In this document: piece after piece, positions 14,654-22,611 of the stretch
Position numbering within the stretch: the stretch's first letter is position 1
How the letters are laid out: each line of letters starts with the position of its first letter
Assembly (NCBI GenBank): GCA_934643145.1
Contig: CAKUBM010000021.1
Coordinates: 1 to 37,161, forward strand
Direction of reading: 5' to 3'
Length of the DNA stretch: 37,161 nucleotides
DNA from: an uncultured Collinsella sp.
GTDB lineage: Bacteria; Actinomycetota; Coriobacteriia; Coriobacteriales; Coriobacteriaceae
The notes under the pieces: generated by a model
Told to the model about the DNA's origin: nothing
Seen by the model: the letters and a program-made list of their open reading frames with translations, nothing else
The model's database searches: none
Made by a program: the position numbers and the translations under genes

Positions 14654-15272
14654 GTTCTTGAACCGGCTGGGCGAGCTTCTGGCCTGCCTGCCGGCAGATC
14701 AGGTAAAGGAAACGCAGGAGTTCTACGCGGAGGCCATCGCCGACCGTATGGAGGACGGCATGACGGAGGCCGAGGCTGTGGCCGCCATGGGCACGCCCGG
14801 TGAGGTCGCCGAGGCAACGCTCGACGAACTGCCCGCCGTGCCGCGCGCGATCGCGAGGACCAAGCGCAAGAGCACGGCACTTCTATGGGCGCTCGCCATC
14901 GTGGGCTCTCCGGTATGGATTCCGCTGCTGCTCGCGTTCGTCGCCGTTGCCGCTGCAGTCTACATCTGTATTTGGGTTCTTGCGCTCTGCGTGTGGATCG
15001 TGGCCGCGGCATTCGGGGGCGCGGGCCTGGTAGGGCTCCTGTTCGCCGTGGACGGCATCATTATCGGGCATGTTCCGTACGTTTTGGCCTCGATGGGAAT
15101 GGGATTCGCTTCCATCGGTGTGGCGCTCCTCACGGGAGCCGGCGCCTGGACGGCGTCCAGGCAGATCGCGCGCCTCTCTGCCCTTTGGGCGAAGAAAGCC
15201 GTTTCGCCCTTCTGGAAAGATCGAGGCAATAAGAGCCGCATGGGCGCTGAAGCGGCGCCGCTCACGGCATAG
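14640..15272 (+). CDS. DUF1700/HAAS-domain membrane protein
   Basis: The 210-residue protein begins with a HAAS-type helical domain (MTRDEFLNRLGELLACLP to about residue 62, with the typical YAEAIADRMEDGMTEAEAV stretch). About four hydrophobic segments follow between residues 80 and 175, and the tail is basic. This architecture is the usual partner of PadR regulators and probably serves as a membrane sensor or anti-regulator. The ATG overlaps the end of padR, and the truncated DUF4097-like gene follows 14 bp after the stop. The molecular function is unknown. Confidence 0.85.
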   Translation: MTRDEFLNRLGELLACLPADQVKETQEFYAEAIADRMEDGMTEAEAVAAMGTPGEVAEATLDELPAVPRAIARTKRKSTALLWALAIVGSPVWIPLLLAFVAVAAAVYICIWVLALCVWIVAAAFGGAGLVGLLFAVDGIIIGHVPYVLASMGMGFASIGVALLTGAGAWTASRQIARLSALWAKKAVSPFWKDRGNKSRMGAEAAPLTA

Positions 15273-15286
15273 GAAGGAGTGCAAAC

Positions 15287-15550
15287 ATGTCCAGCGTAAA
15301 AAAGATTTACCTTGCCGTAGCGGGTGGGCTTGTTGCCACGGGGCTCGTCCTGGCTGCTATCGGATTTGTGGCCTCCGGCTTTAACCTCGCTGTGTTCAAC
15401 ACGCAGATCGACCTGCGCGATGACACCATCATTCTGGGTGGTGTTGAAATAGACGACCCGACAGGGCTTCCACTCATCGAGCAGCTTGCCGAGGTCGGCG
15501 AGATCCATATTGGATCTGCAACGACTGATTCGTCTTCTCCTCGCAAATGA
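15287..15550 (+). pseudogene. Truncated DUF4097-like membrane-anchored protein
   Basis: The 87-residue frame starts with a good site (AGGAAGGAG) and encodes a lysine start followed by one membrane segment (YLAVAGGLVATGLVLAAIGFV) and the beginning of an extracytoplasmic domain (DLRDDTIILGGVEIDD). Its place after PadR and DUF1700 points to the DUF4097 family, whose members are usually 200-300 residues. The frame runs into a serine-rich end (TTDSSSPRK) exactly where the decayed ParB-like sequence on the other strand begins, so the C-terminal beta-repeat domain has most likely been deleted. It could still be expressed as a short membrane peptide. Confidence 0.6.
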
Positions 15551-15748
15551 TCGAGCTCGTAGCAGCCGTCCCCCTTCGGGCGCACCACGACGGGCATGAG
15601 CACGCCGCGCTCGGAGCCTTTTTGCGAGACCTTCCGTCACGCTCTTCCTGCGTGGTGAACCGGTCATCGACCGACGAGAGACTGATGGGAATCTCTCGAC
15701 TTCGGGCCAATCCTGCTCACCGATCTGGTCTTCCTTCGTGATGCGCAC
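15548..15748 (-). pseudogene. Decayed ParB-like nuclease-domain fragment
   Basis: Translated on the minus strand with shifts between frames, this stretch gives REIPISL, then VTEGLAK, then ERGVLMPVVVRPKGDGCYEL. The last part fits the conserved SI-x-ERGVL-x-P-x-VVRP box of ParB/Spo0J-type N-terminal domains. At least two frameshifts separate the pieces and the sequence stops at the truncated DUF4097 gene. Such genes are common on integrative elements and plasmids, so this is probably a relic of one. The assignment rests on a short motif. Confidence 0.5.
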
Positions 15749-15779
15749 ATAAGCGAACAGACACCGCGCAGAGCTTCAG

Positions 15780-15824
15780 CGCCGCCGGGCACTTCCACGT
15801 CTATGGCGGAGGTGCCCGGCGGCG
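15780..15824. repeat. 13-bp inverted repeat between decayed fragments
   Basis: CGCCGCCGGGCAC (15780-15792) and its perfect complement (15812-15824) flank a 19-base loop. It lies between the ParB-like and IS110-like fragments. No T-tract follows on either strand. Confidence 0.55.
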
Positions 15825-15879
15825 TCTTGGCGATCTCCTTGTTTGCAGGCGTTAGCGTGTGGGGATCGCCCACTCGTGG

Positions 15880-16030
15880 GCCGAGGCAGCCGAGGACGGC
15901 GGCGAAGCTTGCGGTGTCATTCGACATCGCAAGGTTCCCGGACCACGACCACCTGGCCTCGTACCGCGGCATAGCCCCAAGGGTGAGGAGCTCCTGCACG
16001 TCGATCAGGGTGCCCGCGCAGCGTCGACTG
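15880..16030 (+). pseudogene. IS110-family transposase fragment
   Basis: The plus-strand frame reads TAAKLAVSFDIARFPDHDHL, then ASYRGIAPR, which matches the conserved C-terminal transposase domain of IS110 elements. No start, no N-terminal DEDD catalytic domain and no full C-terminus are present, and the surrounding frame is not plausible protein, so this is a relic. The fragment ends just before the livF terminator hairpin. Confidence 0.65.
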
Positions 16031-16031
16031 G

Positions 16032-16055
16032 TCCGCCGTTCGGTAGAACGGCGGA
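16032..16055 (-). terminator. Hairpin after livF
   Basis: TCCGCCGTTC (16032-16041) pairs perfectly with 16046-16055 around GGTA, a few bases after the livF stop. No T-tract follows on the minus strand, so it may protect the mRNA end rather than terminate alone. Confidence 0.45.
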
Positions 16056-16060
16056 ACCGC

Positions 16061-16774
16061 CTAACCGCCCAGATAGGCCTTACGGACGTTATCGTCGTGC
16101 AGCAGCTCTTGGCCGGTGCCGGTCATGGTGATCTTACCGGTCTCGAGCACGTAGCCGCGCGTGGCGATCGAAAGCGCCATCTGCGCGTTCTGCTCGACCA
16201 GAAGCACCGTGGTGCCGGCCTTGTGCAGATCCTCGACAATCTGGAAGATCTGCTCGATCAGAATCGGCGCCAGGCCCATGGAGGGCTCGTCGAGCATGAG
16301 CAGCTTGGGGTTGCTCATAAGGGCGCGGCCCATAACGAGCATCTGCTGCTCGCCGCCCGAAAGGGTGCCGGCCACCTGGCGGCGGCGCTCCTTAAGGCGC
16401 GGGAACTGCTCGTATACGCGCTCAAGACCCGGGGCTACCGTGGACTTGGGCTGCGTGTAGGCGCCCATCTCCAGGTTCTCCTCGACCGTCATCTGCAAAA
16501 AAGCGCGACGGCCCTCGGGCACCTGAGCCAAGCCCTTGCTCACCAGCTTATCAGCGGGCGTATGGGTAATGTCCTCGCCCATAAACTTGATGGAGCCGGT
16601 TTTGGAGCGCAGCAGGCCCGAGACGGTCTTAAGCGTCGTGGACTTGCCGGCGCCGTTGGCACCAATCAGGGCCACGATCTCGCCCTCATTGACGTTAAAG
16701 GAGATGTCCTTGATGGCGTGGATGGCGCCGTACCAGACGTTGATGTTGTAGACGGAAAGCATCGGCTCTGCCAT
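16061..16774 (-). CDS. livF: Branched-chain amino-acid ABC transporter ATPase LivF
   Basis: LivF is one of two ATPases that drive the high-affinity importer for leucine, isoleucine and valine. The 237-residue protein has Walker A GANGAGKST (about 38-46), the Q-loop region FLQMTVEENLEMGAYTQ, the ABC signature LSGGEQQ and Walker B LLMLDEP followed by the switch His region LLVEQN. The PEGRRAF stretch is typical of LivF. The ATG at 16774 directly abuts the TAA of livG. It is the last gene of the liv cluster and is followed by a hairpin and by IS/ParB relics. Confidence 0.95.
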   Translation of the reverse strand: MAEPMLSVYNINVWYGAIHAIKDISFNVNEGEIVALIGANGAGKSTTLKTVSGLLRSKTGSIKFMGEDITHTPADKLVSKGLAQVPEGRRAFLQMTVEENLEMGAYTQPKSTVAPGLERVYEQFPRLKERRRQVAGTLSGGEQQMLVMGRALMSNPKLLMLDEPSMGLAPILIEQIFQIVEDLHKAGTTVLLVEQNAQMALSIATRGYVLETGKITMTGTGQELLHDDNVRKAYLGG

Positions 16775-17635
16775 TTAGTTCTCCCCCTTATCCTGCTTGC
16801 CCAGATACGCCTCGATAACGGCGTCGTTGTTCTGGATCTCCTCGGCCGTGCCCTTGGCGATGACCTTGCCAAAGTTAAGCACGCAGATGCCCTCGCAGAT
16901 GTTCATGACGAGCGACATGTCGTGCTCGATGAGCATGATGGCGATGCCGAAGGTGTCGCGGATCTTGACGATGTTCGCCATGAGCTCCGCGGTCTCGGAC
17001 GGGTTCATGCCGGCAGCAGGCTCGTCGAGCAGCAGCAGTTTGGGATTGGTGGCAAGCGCGCGGACGATCTCCAGACGACGCTGGGCGCCATAGGGCAGCG
17101 AGCCGGCCTGCTCGTTTGCCAGGTGCTCCATATCAAAGATGGACAGCAGCTCCATGGCGCGCTCGTGGGCGGCCTTCTCGTGCTTCCAATACGTCGGCAG
17201 ACGCAGCACGCCCTCAAAACCGGAGTAGCGCTCCTGGTTGTGCAGGCCGACCTTAACGTTGTCCTCCACCGTCATGGTGTTGAACAGGCGGATGTTCTGG
17301 AAGGTACGGGCAATGCCCATACGGTTGACCTGGTAGACCGACTTGCCCGAGGTGTCTTCGCCGTCAAGCAGAATGGTGCCGTGCGTGGGCTGATACACCT
17401 TGGTGAGCAGGTTGAAGACCGTGGTCTTACCGGCGCCATTGGGGCCGATCAGTCCTGCGATCTCGGTCTTGCCGATGGTCAGGCTAAAGTCGTCGACTGC
17501 CTTAAGGCCGCCGAACTCAATACCCAGGTGAATGCACTCAAGTGCCGGGCGCTCGCCCAGGTCGCGGTCGGGAACGATGGCGCCAGAAGGGTACGGGACC
17601 ATCTTGCCCTTGTTGAACTCAAACTTACTGGGCAT
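16775..17635 (-). CDS. livG: Branched-chain amino-acid ABC transporter ATPase LivG
   Basis: LivG pairs with LivF as the ATPase of the importer. The 286-residue product has Walker A GPNGAGKTT, the LivG-type insertion containing MGIARTFQNIRLFNTMTV, the signature LPYGAQRRLEI in place of LSGGQ as is usual for LivG, and Walker B LLLLDEPAAGMNP. The C-terminal FGKVIAKGTAEEIQ is also typical. The ATG at 17635 has AAGGAGGTGG upstream; this start overlaps the last codons of livM by 11 bp, indicating coupled translation. The frame extends to 17662 without a better site. Confidence 0.94.
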   Translation of the reverse strand: MPSKFEFNKGKMVPYPSGAIVPDRDLGERPALECIHLGIEFGGLKAVDDFSLTIGKTEIAGLIGPNGAGKTTVFNLLTKVYQPTHGTILLDGEDTSGKSVYQVNRMGIARTFQNIRLFNTMTVEDNVKVGLHNQERYSGFEGVLRLPTYWKHEKAAHERAMELLSIFDMEHLANEQAGSLPYGAQRRLEIVRALATNPKLLLLDEPAAGMNPSETAELMANIVKIRDTFGIAIMLIEHDMSLVMNICEGICVLNFGKVIAKGTAEEIQNNDAVIEAYLGKQDKGEN

Positions 17636-18704
17636 CGGCTGCCACCTCCTTCTTGGGAGCAAAGCGGTCCTTAACGCGACCGAAGAATGCCTTGAGCTGC
17701 GGGTTGTTGGTAAAGATCATGACCAGAATCAGCACGATGGCGTAGATGAGCATGCGGTAGTCCGAGAACTGACGGAGCAGCTCGGGAAGCACGGTGAGCA
17801 GCGCCGCGGCGATGACGGAGCCGCGCATGTTGCCCAGACCGCCCAGGACCACGAACACCAGGATGAGAATCGAGGTATTGAAGTCGAACTTGGTGGCGGA
17901 GAGCTGCGAGAAGTTACCGCCGAAGAGGGCTCCGGCAGCACCGGCGAGGGCAGCGGAAACCACGAAGGCGATCATACGGTACTGGGTGACGGAGATGCCC
18001 ACAGACTCGGCAGCGATCTTGTTATCGCGCACGGCCATGATGGCGCGGCCGGTACGGCTGCGGACCAGGTTGAGCACGATCACGAGCGCGACCATGACCA
18101 GGATGGCGCCGGCAAGGAAGGTCGAATAGGTCGACACGCCCGAAGCACCCTGGGCGCCCTTGATGATGGCGGTTCCGTCCTCGAGCAGGTGCAGGTCGTC
18201 AATCGTTGAGTTGCCCGTGATGTTAAAGATCACGTGCAGGCCGTGGGAGTCGACGCCCACGATGAGGCAAGTAACGATCTCTTTGATGATCTCGCCAAAG
18301 GCCAGCGTCACGATGGCCAGGTAGTCGCCGCTCAGGCGAAGGACCGGGATGCCGATCAAGAAGCCCAGGATGGCCGCGGCGATGGCGCCGACCACGATGC
18401 TGATGATGAGGCGCACAGGATCGGAGGGAACGGCGCTCTCGAGGGCGACCGCGGTGACGATACCCGTGTAGGCACCGACACTCATAAAGCCCGCGTGGCC
18501 CAGCGACAGGTCGCCTGCGATACCGACGACGAGGTTAAGCGAGATGGCCATGACGATGTAGGCCGTAATGGGAACCAGCTGACCGGCGATCATGCGCGGG
18601 ATCATGTGGTTGGACTGCATAAAGAACACGATGGCGAAGGCCACGATGCACATGGCGTACGTGACAAAGTCGTGACGCGTCTGCTTGTCTTTAAGGAACT
18701 TCAT
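17625..18704 (-). CDS. livM: Branched-chain amino-acid ABC permease LivM
   Basis: LivM is one of the two membrane permease subunits. The product (359 residues from ATG 18704) has about ten hydrophobic segments and the family motifs ISLNLVVGIAGDLSLGHAGF near residue 60, LRLSGDYLAIVTLAFGEI, the cytoplasmic coupling loop with GRAIMAVRDNKIAAESVGI, and FGGNFSQL. The start is uncertain: GTG at 18713 is directly after the livH stop, while ATG at 18704 is placed better relative to AGGTGAG. The C-terminal tail ends PKKEVAADAQ and overlaps the livG start. Confidence 0.94.
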   Translation of the reverse strand: MKFLKDKQTRHDFVTYAMCIVAFAIVFFMQSNHMIPRMIAGQLVPITAYIVMAISLNLVVGIAGDLSLGHAGFMSVGAYTGIVTAVALESAVPSDPVRLIISIVVGAIAAAILGFLIGIPVLRLSGDYLAIVTLAFGEIIKEIVTCLIVGVDSHGLHVIFNITGNSTIDDLHLLEDGTAIIKGAQGASGVSTYSTFLAGAILVMVALVIVLNLVRSRTGRAIMAVRDNKIAAESVGISVTQYRMIAFVVSAALAGAAGALFGGNFSQLSATKFDFNTSILILVFVVLGGLGNMRGSVIAAALLTVLPELLRQFSDYRMLIYAIVLILVMIFTNNPQLKAFFGRVKDRFAPKKEVAADAQ

Positions 18705-18713
18705 AACGCTCAC

Positions 18714-19595
18714 CTACACCTTCTCGGGGACGTACTTGCCCAAGAGGCCGGCAGGCTTGACGAGCAGGACGATGATCAGAACACCAAAGACGATGGAGTT
18801 GGCAAGGCTCGTGGAAATGTAGGCCTGTGCCATTGCCTCGATGATGCCGATGAGAATGCCACCGACAAAGGCGCCGGGGATAGAGCCGATGCCACCGAAG
18901 ACGGCGGCGTCGAAGGCCTTGATGCCAGGCATGGCGCCCGTCGTGGGCTGCAGGACCGGCGAGTAGGAGCACAGCAGCACGCCGGCGATGGCGGCAAGGG
19001 CAGAGCCGATGGCAAACGTCATCGAGATGGTGCGGTTGACGTTGATGCCCATGAGCTGAGCGGCGGCCTTGTCCTCGGACACGGCGCGCATGGCCTTACC
19101 CATCTTGGTCTTACCCGTAAAGAACACCAGGCCGGCCATGATAACCAGGCAGGCGACGATGGTGACGAGCGAGACGGCGCTCACGTTGTACTTGGCCAAG
19201 AACTCCGGCACCGGGAAGGTGACGAGCGAAGTAAAGTTCTTGGGCGTGGCGCCCCACAGGAGCTGTGCGGCATTCTGCAGGAAGTAGGACACGCCGATAG
19301 CCGTGATCAGAACGGCCAGCGGGCCCGCCTGACGCAGCGGCTTATAGGCCAGACCCTCGATGAGAACACCCAGAACCGTGCAGACCGCGCAAGAGAGAAT
19401 TACAGATGCCCAGCCGGGAAGGCCGAGATACGACGTGGCGCAGAACGAGACATAGGCACCGACCATGATGACGTCGCCGTGAGCGAAGTTGAGCATCTTG
19501 GCGATACCGTAGACCATGGTGTAGCCCAACGCGATGATGGCGTAGACGCTGCCCATGGACAGGCCGTTGACCAGGTATTGGATAAAGACCGTCAT
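18714..19595 (-). CDS. livH: Branched-chain amino-acid ABC permease LivH
   Basis: LivH is the second permease subunit. The 293-residue product begins MTVFIQYLVNGLSMGSVYAI and carries GYTMVYGIAKMLNFAHGDV, the coupling-loop sequence MGKAMRAVSEDKAAAQLMGI and FGGIGSIPGAFVGG, all characteristic. About eight hydrophobic segments are visible. The ATG at 19595 is chosen because AAAGGGGG lies nine bases upstream; earlier in-frame starts up to 19688 overlap the upstream hairpins. It is the first permease gene after the binding-protein gene and ends directly at livM. Confidence 0.95.
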   Translation of the reverse strand: MTVFIQYLVNGLSMGSVYAIIALGYTMVYGIAKMLNFAHGDVIMVGAYVSFCATSYLGLPGWASVILSCAVCTVLGVLIEGLAYKPLRQAGPLAVLITAIGVSYFLQNAAQLLWGATPKNFTSLVTFPVPEFLAKYNVSAVSLVTIVACLVIMAGLVFFTGKTKMGKAMRAVSEDKAAAQLMGINVNRTISMTFAIGSALAAIAGVLLCSYSPVLQPTTGAMPGIKAFDAAVFGGIGSIPGAFVGGILIGIIEAMAQAYISTSLANSIVFGVLIIVLLVKPAGLLGKYVPEKV

Positions 19596-19641
19596 GTTCC
19601 ACATCCCCCTTTCGAATAGGTTTCCAGTTGATGTACGAAAC

Positions 19642-19702
19642 AGGGACGTTACATCGTCCCTAGATACCAAGCAAGCAGGGAAGGCCAAAACCTCCCCTGC
19701 TT
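19642..19702 (-). terminator. Two tandem hairpins between binding protein and livH
   Basis: On the minus strand a 12-bp stem with one G-U pair (19691-19702 with 19673-19684, six-base loop) is followed by a 7-bp stem AGGGACG/CGTCCCT (19655-19661 with 19642-19648). Neither has a strong T-tract. Hairpins here are common in ABC operons, where they protect the binding-protein mRNA and lower expression of the permease genes. Confidence 0.6.
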
Positions 19703-19734
19703 GGGATCAAAACCGCTCTATGTAAGGCGGCCTA

Positions 19735-20922
19735 CTAGGCCTGTACGTACTTGCCGTCAGTGATGACGTACGCAGTCGGGTCCTTCTGGACCTGGCCCTT
19801 GTCGTTCCAGGAAAGCTTGCCGGTCAGACCGTCAACGGTGATCTTGAGCATGGCCTCGGGCAGCTTCTCGGCGACCTCGGTGGGGTCGGCGTCGACGTCC
19901 AGGCCGGCCTCCTTGAGAGCCTCGGCCACTGCGTGCACGCCGTCGTAGGCGTCGGCGGCAAACTGGTCGGGGGTATCGCCGTACTTATCCTTGTAAGCGT
20001 TGACGAAGTCGGCGTTCTTCTCGTCGTCGGCGGAGAACGGGGTCATGAGCAGCAGGCCCTCGGCAAGGGAGGTGTCGAAGCCCTCCACGCCCAGGATGCC
20101 GTCCATGCCGTCGCAGCCCATCATCTTGACGTCGTAGCCCATGTCCTTGGCGTTCTTGAGCAGGACGGACGCCGGCGTGTAGTAGATCGGCGCGAAGATC
20201 ATGGTAGCACCGGCCTGCTTGGCCTTGGTCAGCTGGTTGGTAAAGCTCGTAGCGGAGTCGTCCTTAAAGGTCTCCTCGTCGACGATCTCGAGCTTGGACT
20301 CAGCGGCCTGAGCCTTAAAGGAATCCGCGATGCCCGAAGAATAAGCGTCGCCGGAGTTATAGAACAGCACGAACTTCTCATCCGCATACTTCTGGGCCAG
20401 GAACTTGGCAGCGTTGACGCCCTGGTTGGGGTCGGTGAAGCAAACCTGGAAGACGCAATCCTTGCCGTCGGTGACGTCCTCGGAGGACGCGGACGGGGTG
20501 ATCATGAACGTCTTGGGGTCGTTACCGCACTCTGCGGCAACGGCAACCGACGCACCCGTGGTGGTCGGGCCGACAAGGGCCTGCATGCCCCAGTCGAGCA
20601 GGGTATTAAAGGCGTTGACGGCCTTCTCGCCGTCGGCCTGGTCGTCCTCGGCCTTGCTGGCAAGCGGCAGCTCCTTGGTGGAGAAGTCCTTGCAGCCAAG
20701 CTCGACGCCCTGGGTAACGGACTTGCCGTAGGACGCGGCGGCACCGGTCAGCGGGCCGATGGTGCCGACCTTAAACGAAGCGTCGCCCGAAGCGGAACCG
20801 CTGTCGCCGCCGTTGGAGGAGCAGCCGGCTAGAATGGACATCGCCCCCAGACCTGCTGCGCTCGCGATAACGCTCCTGCGATTCATAACAGGGTTCAATG
20901 ACTTACCGGTGAGGCTCGACAT
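19735..20922 (-). CDS. livK: Branched-chain amino-acid binding lipoprotein (copy 1)
   Basis: This is a periplasmic-binding-protein type 1 lipoprotein that delivers branched-chain amino acids to LivHM. The 395-residue precursor has a twin-arginine-like NRRSVIA motif, a hydrophobic stretch and a lipobox LAGC with Cys34. The mature part begins after a Ser/Gly linker and contains KVGTIGPLTGAAASYGKSV, LVGPTTTGASVAVA and IFAPIYYTPASVLLKNA. The ATG at 20922 has GAGGAGAG upstream. It is a close paralogue of the gene at 21194-22360. It lies nearest to livH and so is probably co-transcribed with the permeases. Confidence 0.93.
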   Translation of the reverse strand: MSSLTGKSLNPVMNRRSVIASAAGLGAMSILAGCSSNGGDSGSASGDASFKVGTIGPLTGAAASYGKSVTQGVELGCKDFSTKELPLASKAEDDQADGEKAVNAFNTLLDWGMQALVGPTTTGASVAVAAECGNDPKTFMITPSASSEDVTDGKDCVFQVCFTDPNQGVNAAKFLAQKYADEKFVLFYNSGDAYSSGIADSFKAQAAESKLEIVDEETFKDDSATSFTNQLTKAKQAGATMIFAPIYYTPASVLLKNAKDMGYDVKMMGCDGMDGILGVEGFDTSLAEGLLLMTPFSADDEKNADFVNAYKDKYGDTPDQFAADAYDGVHAVAEALKEAGLDVDADPTEVAEKLPEAMLKITVDGLTGKLSWNDKGQVQKDPTAYVITDGKYVQA

Positions 20923-21193
20923 GCGGCTCTCCTCTCAAATCTCGTCGGGTTTCGGTTACCCGACAGGCCATCCTTCGCCGTGTTCGGCGTTCGCAAAATA
21001 GTAGACGCTTTAGTTGAGAAAAGTGGCGATTATTTCAACTTTTCTTTTTCTTTGTCCATTTATCCATAATTATGCGTATTTATATTGATTTATGCAGTTT
21101 AGCCACTTTATTGTGTAAAAGTAATGTTTCCGTTCCGTTACAAGCGCCCCTGCCCTGATTAAAACAGCCTCACCGGTCGCGTTTTGTACGCAC
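20923..21193. other. AT-rich intergenic region between the two binding-protein genes
   Basis: This 271-bp stretch is much richer in A and T than its surroundings, especially at 21000-21130. It contains a 7-bp inverted repeat GAAAAGT/ACTTTTC near 21018-21047 and a TACTAT on the minus strand near 21002 that could be a -10 box. It probably holds a separate promoter for the downstream binding protein and liv genes. No small ORF or clear terminator is seen. Confidence 0.4.
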
Positions 21194-22360
21194 CTAGGCG
21201 GCGATGTACTTGCCGTCCTGAATCACATAGGCCGTAGCGGGCTTTTCAACCTGGCCCTTGTCGTTCCACGTCAGCTCGCCCGTCAGGCCCTCGATCTTAA
21301 TCTTGCGCATGGCCTTGGCAAGGTCGCCGGCAATGTCGGCGCCATCGACCGTAATGTCAATCTCTGCCTTATCGATTGCCTCGACAATCGCGTGGACGCA
21401 GTCATAGGCATCGGCGGCAAACTGGTTGGGCGTCTCGTCGTAGGCTTCCTTATATGCCTTGACGAAGTCGGCATTCTTCTCGTCGTCGGCAGAGAACGGG
21501 GTCATGAGCAGAACGCCCTCGGCAAGGGAGGTATCGAAGCCCTCAACGGAGAGCAGACCGTCCATGCCGTCGGTGCCCATGAGGGTCATGTCGTAGCCCA
21601 TGTCCTTGGCGTTCTTGAGCAAAACGGACGCCGGCGTGTAGTAGATCGGGGCAAAGATAAGCGTGGCGCCGGCCTCCTTGGCCTTGGTGAGCTGGTTGGT
21701 AAAGCTCGTGGAAGAGTCGTCCTTAAAGGTCTCGGTATCGACGATGTCGAGCTTGGATGCCTTGGCCTGCTCGGCAAAAGCGTCGGCAACGCCCGAGCTG
21801 TACGTATCGCCGGAGTTATAGAACAGGGCGATCTTGGCGTCCGCATACTTCTCGGCCAAGAACTTCGCGGCGCTGGCGCCCATGGTGGGATCGGTGAAGC
21901 AAACCTGAAAGACCGTGGTCTTATCCTTGGTCACGTCGAGCGACGAGGCCGAAGGCGTGACCATGAGCATATCGTCGGCAATCTCGCCCGAGACGGCGAC
22001 GGCAGCACCGGTGGTGACGGGGCCGACGAGCGCCTGCATGCCCCAGTCGCACAACGTATTGAAGGCGTTGATGGCCTTCTCGCCGTCGGCGACATCGTCC
22101 TCGGACTTAAGCGAGAGCTTGAGGTCCTTGGTCGAGAAATCCTTGGCGGCAAGCTTGGCACCCTTCTCGGCCGAAACGCCATAGGTTGCCGCGGCGCCGG
22201 TCAGAGGGCCGATGACACCGATCTTGAAGGTCTTGCCGTCATCGGCGGAGCCGCCGTCCGAGCCACCCGACGAGCAACCAGCGAGTGCGGCGGTGCTGCC
22301 GAGCGCCGCGGCGCCGGCGAGAAAGTTCCTACGGCTGAGCGTGCTGTTGATGTTGAACAT
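21194..22360 (-). CDS. Branched-chain amino-acid binding lipoprotein (copy 2)
   Basis: A second binding protein of the Liv type, 388 residues. The leader contains a very clear Tat motif SRRNFLAG (about residues 9-16) and a lipobox LAGC with Cys29, so it should be exported folded and lipid-anchored. The mature part matches copy 1 closely in segments such as IGPLTGAAATYG, LTKAKEAGATLIFAPIYYTP and GFDTSLAEGVLLMTPFSADD, while the ligand-side residues differ in places. The ATG at 22360 is preceded by GGGGG. It may feed the same LivHMGF complex with a different ligand range. Its promoter lies in 22361-22611, where I could not place boxes with certainty. Confidence 0.93.
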   Translation of the reverse strand: MFNINSTLSRRNFLAGAAALGSTAALAGCSSGGSDGGSADDGKTFKIGVIGPLTGAAATYGVSAEKGAKLAAKDFSTKDLKLSLKSEDDVADGEKAINAFNTLCDWGMQALVGPVTTGAAVAVSGEIADDMLMVTPSASSLDVTKDKTTVFQVCFTDPTMGASAAKFLAEKYADAKIALFYNSGDTYSSGVADAFAEQAKASKLDIVDTETFKDDSSTSFTNQLTKAKEAGATLIFAPIYYTPASVLLKNAKDMGYDMTLMGTDGMDGLLSVEGFDTSLAEGVLLMTPFSADDEKNADFVKAYKEAYDETPNQFAADAYDCVHAIVEAIDKAEIDITVDGADIAGDLAKAMRKIKIEGLTGELTWNDKGQVEKPATAYVIQDGKYIAA

Positions 22361-22611
22361 GGTGTCCCCCTTTTTCGCTGGCCGCGGTGCGGCCGTCTTG
22401 CGGTACAGGGCAAACCTTATGGCGCAAACGTTGACAGTTTGTTACGGAGTTCCGTTTGTAGCGAGCATGTTTCCAATGTTTCCGCAGCGTTTCGGGGGTG
22501 CCGTTTTGTGCGACTCCTGTTGCCTGGCGAGCACGCGCCCTCGGTTCACGCTAGAATGCACTCAACCTTTAAGCGGTTAATCCATCCATAAGATGCACGA
22601 AGGAGCTATCT

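Noticed and set aside
15803..17674. 623-codon plus-strand frame
   Set aside because: Only its first 60-70 codons (an IS110 relic) resemble protein; the remainder is antisense to livF and livG.
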